The notes below the pieces were generated by a model that ran no database searches, was not told the origin of the DNA, and saw only the letters and a list, made by a program, of their open reading frames with translations. Source: a virus. Taken from it: a stretch of 40,196 nt of DNA. Location: positions 1-40,196 of the IMG/VR virus record IMGVR_UViG_3300023180_000137, one strand, 5' to 3'. Made by a program: the position numbers and the translations under genes. Of this stretch, positions 37,384 through 40,196 are shown piece after piece. How positions within the stretch are numbered: the stretch's first letter is position 1; each line of letters starts with the position of its first letter.

Positions 37384-40196
37384 ATGGGTCTTAGTCGCTT
37401 AGATAATTTTCTAAAGAATAGTAGAGGGGACATTCTTTACGTAGATCCCTCAAGTATTGATTCCACAGATAGTATTGAAAATCAAGGTAACTCTTTGGTT
37501 AGACCTTTTAAGACAATTCAAAGGGCATTAATTGAAGCTGCCAGATTTTCTTATCAAGTTGGTTTAGATAATGATAGGTTTAGTAGAACAACAATTATTG
37601 TTTACCCAGGTGAGCATTTAATTGATAATAGACCTGGATGGATACCCATTCATGATGCTCCTGTTAGTGGGAATAATTGGTTAACTAGAGGAGGATCTTA
37701 TTCAAATGCTCTTGAAGGATTTAATTTAGAAACTAATTTTGATGTAAATAGCGAGAATAATTCTCTCTATAAAATGAATTCTGTTTACGGTGGAGTAATT
37801 ATTCCTCGTGGAACATCTATTGTTGGATTGGATCTTCGTAAAACAAAAATCAGACCCAAATTTGTTCCCGATCCAGAGGATGATTCTGTTGATTCAACTT
37901 GTTTGTTTAGGGTAACAGGAACTTGTTACTTTAATCAATTTACTTTCTTTGATGCTGATCCAAATAGTGTAGTATATAAAAACTATGGATTGAATCTATC
38001 AGTACCAAATTATTCTCACCATAAGCTTACTTGTTTTGAATATGCTGATGGTGTTAATCCTGTAGGATTTGATAATGATGATTTAAATTATAATACAACA
38101 AAAACTGACCTAGATTTATATTATGAAAAAATTGCTCTAGTTTATGGTCCTTCTAGCGGAAGAGAAATTACACCAGTATTTCCAAGTGCTAATGTTGATA
38201 TTCAGTCAAAAATTGATGAATATCGTATTGTTGGTTCAACGGGACAAAATATCGGTATAACTAGCATTAAATCTGGTGATGGTGTTAACACATCAAATGT
38301 AATTACAGTAGATATTTTAGAACCTATTAATGGTCTTGATGTAGATACTCCAATAAGAATCGAAGGAATTCCAGCATCTGGGTATAATGGTTCTTTTGTT
38401 ATTAGAAGTGTTGAAGATCCAACAACAATTACATATAGGGTATCAAACCCACCAGTAGATCCTTTACCAACAATTATTTCTGGATCACCAACATTAAACA
38501 TTACTGTAGATACTGTAACTTCTGCTTCTCCATATATCTTTAACTGTTCATTGAGATCAGTTTATGGTATGAATGGTCTACATGCAGATGGATCTAAAGC
38601 TGATGGATTTAGATCCATGGTTGTTGCACAATTTACTGCAATTGGACTTCAAAAAGATGATAATGCCTTTGTAAAATATAATTCTATTTCTGGTGCATAT
38701 GAGGATTCTGTTAGTGTACCAAATTTACATACAAATTCCCTAGCAATATATAAACCATCTTATGATACTTTCCATATTAAGGCATCTAATAATGCATTCT
38801 TACAGTTAGTATCTGTATTCTCAATTGGTTTCGGTAATCATTATATTTCTGAGTCTGGTGGTGACCTATCAATTACAAACTCAAACTCAAACTTTGGTGC
38901 AAAAGCTTTAGTTTGTAAGGGTTTTAGAACTGAAGCATTCCCAAGGGACGATACTGGATATATTACCCATATTTTGCCCCCACAAACAATAGATTCTGAA
39001 GAAGTAACTGTTGAATATGGTGCAATTGATGTTGAGAGCACAGTAGGACAGGCAGATCCTACTAGGTTATACCTTTATAATGAGTTAAACCAAGATATAC
39101 CACCAAAATCTGTCATTGAGGGATATAGAATAGGATCTAAGTTTAATGATAAACTTAAAGTTGTAATTTCTAATCAGGAAAGATCTGCCAAAATAATAAT
39201 GCCAGATACTCAAGGATCTGGTATATTTGAGTCTAGTTCTATTAAAATATCAACGGTTGGAAGAACTAACATTGGTATTAATAGTATAAGTTCAAATATT
39301 CTTACTTTAACAGAACCTCATTTATTTGATACTGGAGAAACTATTCGTATTTTAAGTGATGATGGTGAACTTCCTGATGGAATCTCTAATAATAATGTAT
39401 ATTATGCTATTACATCTGGTATTAATACAGATCAAATTAAGTTAGCAAGAACACTTGATGATAGCACTAGTGAATCTTCTATAACTGTTAATAACAAAGG
39501 TGGAATTTTAAGAATAGAATCTAGAGTTTCTGATAAAAAATCTGGAGATATTGGTCATCCAATCCAATATGATGAATCTAGAGGTCAGTGGTATGTTACT
39601 GTAAGTTCTACTGAAAATGATATTTACAGCACTATTGTAGGACTAGGATTTCCTGCTCTAGGTAAAGCAACCTCAAAATCATATATTTCTAGAACACCAG
39701 ACAATAGATCTTTAGATAGTAAAATTTATAAGGTAAGATATGTAATACCTAAGGACAGTACTGTTACTGCTAGACCTCCTGAGGATTCTTTTGTTATTCA
39801 AGAGTCAAACACAACTACTGGGTTTAGTGATTCGGAAGTTGCAAAATTCATGAATATTGGATCAGTAACTTTGAGCAATACTTCAGAACTTAGGAATCCA
39901 AAATTTATTAGTAATGCAGTTCATGATTCTAGTGTTGGAGTTGCGACAGTATATACAGATATTCCTCACTCATTATCTATTGGATCTAAAGTAGAAATTC
40001 AAAATATTATTTCTACCGAAAATACTACTGGAATTGCTAATACTGGATATAATGGTGTTTATGAAGTATTAGATACACCAACAAGAAAGTCCTTTAGTAT
40101 TGGTATAACCACTAATACTGGATTGTTTAGATCTCCTATTAATATAAGAAATCTAGATTTACCTAATTTTAAAACAAAAGAATTAAATAAAACATT
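37384..40196 (+). CDS. Large virion structural protein (3' end outside window)
   Basis: The frame is open from ATG 37384 to the window edge, giving at least 937 residues. The start MGLSRLDNFLKNSRGDILYVDPS and then SLVRPFKTIQRALIEAARFSYQ, TIIVYPGEHLIDNRPGW and GGVIIPRGTSIVGLDLRKTKIRP match the DUF1565-like beta-helix start of cyanophage structural proteins, here at the N-terminus. Later parts are strand-rich with turns of D/N/G and repeated small domains (for example LTEPHLFDTGETIRIL and IPHSLSIGSKVEIQN, which look alike). Likely a long baseplate or tail appendage. The C-terminus cannot be judged. Confidence 0.7.
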   Translation, partial: MGLSRLDNFLKNSRGDILYVDPSSIDSTDSIENQGNSLVRPFKTIQRALIEAARFSYQVGLDNDRFSRTTIIVYPGEHLIDNRPGWIPIHDAPVSGNNWLTRGGSYSNALEGFNLETNFDVNSENNSLYKMNSVYGGVIIPRGTSIVGLDLRKTKIRPKFVPDPEDDSVDSTCLFRVTGTCYFNQFTFFDADPNSVVYKNYGLNLSVPNYSHHKLTCFEYADGVNPVGFDNDDLNYNTTKTDLDLYYEKIALVYGPSSGREITPVFPSANVDIQSKIDEYRIVGSTGQNIGITSIKSGDGVNTSNVITVDILEPINGLDVDTPIRIEGIPASGYNGSFVIRSVEDPTTITYRVSNPPVDPLPTIISGSPTLNITVDTVTSASPYIFNCSLRSVYGMNGLHADGSKADGFRSMVVAQFTAIGLQKDDNAFVKYNSISGAYEDSVSVPNLHTNSLAIYKPSYDTFHIKASNNAFLQLVSVFSIGFGNHYISESGGDLSITNSNSNFGAKALVCKGFRTEAFPRDDTGYITHILPPQTIDSEEVTVEYGAIDVESTVGQADPTRLYLYNELNQDIPPKSVIEGYRIGSKFNDKLKVVISNQERSAKIIMPDTQGSGIFESSSIKISTVGRTNIGINSISSNILTLTEPHLFDTGETIRILSDDGELPDGISNNNVYYAITSGINTDQIKLARTLDDSTSESSITVNNKGGILRIESRVSDKKSGDIGHPIQYDESRGQWYVTVSSTENDIYSTIVGLGFPALGKATSKSYISRTPDNRSLDSKIYKVRYVIPKDSTVTARPPEDSFVIQESNTTTGFSDSEVAKFMNIGSVTLSNTSELRNPKFISNAVHDSSVGVATVYTDIPHSLSIGSKVEIQNIISTENTTGIANTGYNGVYEVLDTPTRKSFSIGITTNTGLFRSPINIRNLDLPNFKTKELNKT

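Overview
This window looks like part of a T4-like cyanophage (myovirus of marine Synechococcus or Prochlorococcus). The DNA is AT-rich and genes are packed with 1-20 nt gaps or overlaps. Recognisable T4 core genes (gp33, gp59, gp32, gp53, gp48, gp4, gp54, gp26, gp27, gp5) are mixed with genes typical of cyanophages: ThyX, PhoH, a PD-(D/E)XK exonuclease, a DUF1825 protein, a DUF4278-like protein, and large structural proteins with ISTF-type or DUF1565-type repeats. All assignments come from reading the sequence and remembered family features; no database search was run.

Layout. (1) 1-2100: a run of very small early-type genes, several with GTG starts and 4-8 nt overlaps, including a glutaredoxin-like protein, closed by a strong intrinsic terminator at 1840-1866. 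(2) 2110-6878: nucleotide metabolism and replication/late-transcription genes: thyX, a small conserved gene, phoH, exonuclease, gp33, gp59, DUF1825, then gp32 behind its own sigma70-like promoter. (3) 6875-11701, minus strand: gp53 (very enlarged), gp48, a DNA end-protector-like gene and gp4, converging on gp32. (4) 11744-24805: gp54, gp26 with a probable -1 frameshift chaperone extension, two long tape-measure-like proteins (the second ending in an M23 peptidase), gp27, a CP12-like small gene, gp5 without a lysozyme domain, a spike-like protein and two paralogous appendage proteins. (5) 24817-34962: three more structural genes ending in a 2323-residue fibre with 79-residue repeats and a C-terminal S74 self-cleaving chaperone. 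(6) 34959-37336: an accessory island with two small genes, tRNA-Leu(UAA), tRNA-Ile(UAU), a second tRNA-Leu(UAA), two further small genes and a 2OG-oxygenase/sporadic-carbohydrate-cluster fusion. (7) 37384 to the end: another large structural gene, cut by the window.

How it fits together. gp33 and gp59 link replication to late transcription, and T4-type late boxes (TATAAATA or CTAAATA) lie before several operons. gp32 and the tRNA island instead carry TTGACA-17-TATNAT host-type promoters. The tail module is complete enough to suggest how the particle is built: gp54/gp48 start and cap the tube, a gp26/gp26-extension pair probably chaperones the tape measure, gp27/gp5 form the hub, and peptidoglycan cleavage seems to have moved from gp5 to the M23 domain.

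Most worth checking: the -1 frameshift site at the end of gp26; the oxygenase fusion whose metal motif reads H-Q-G, as in 2OG halogenases; gp53 with a beta-propeller-like insertion; the 10-bp inverted repeat straddling the gp32 promoter; the CP12-like gene inside the hub operon; and the duplicated tRNA-Leu(UAA).
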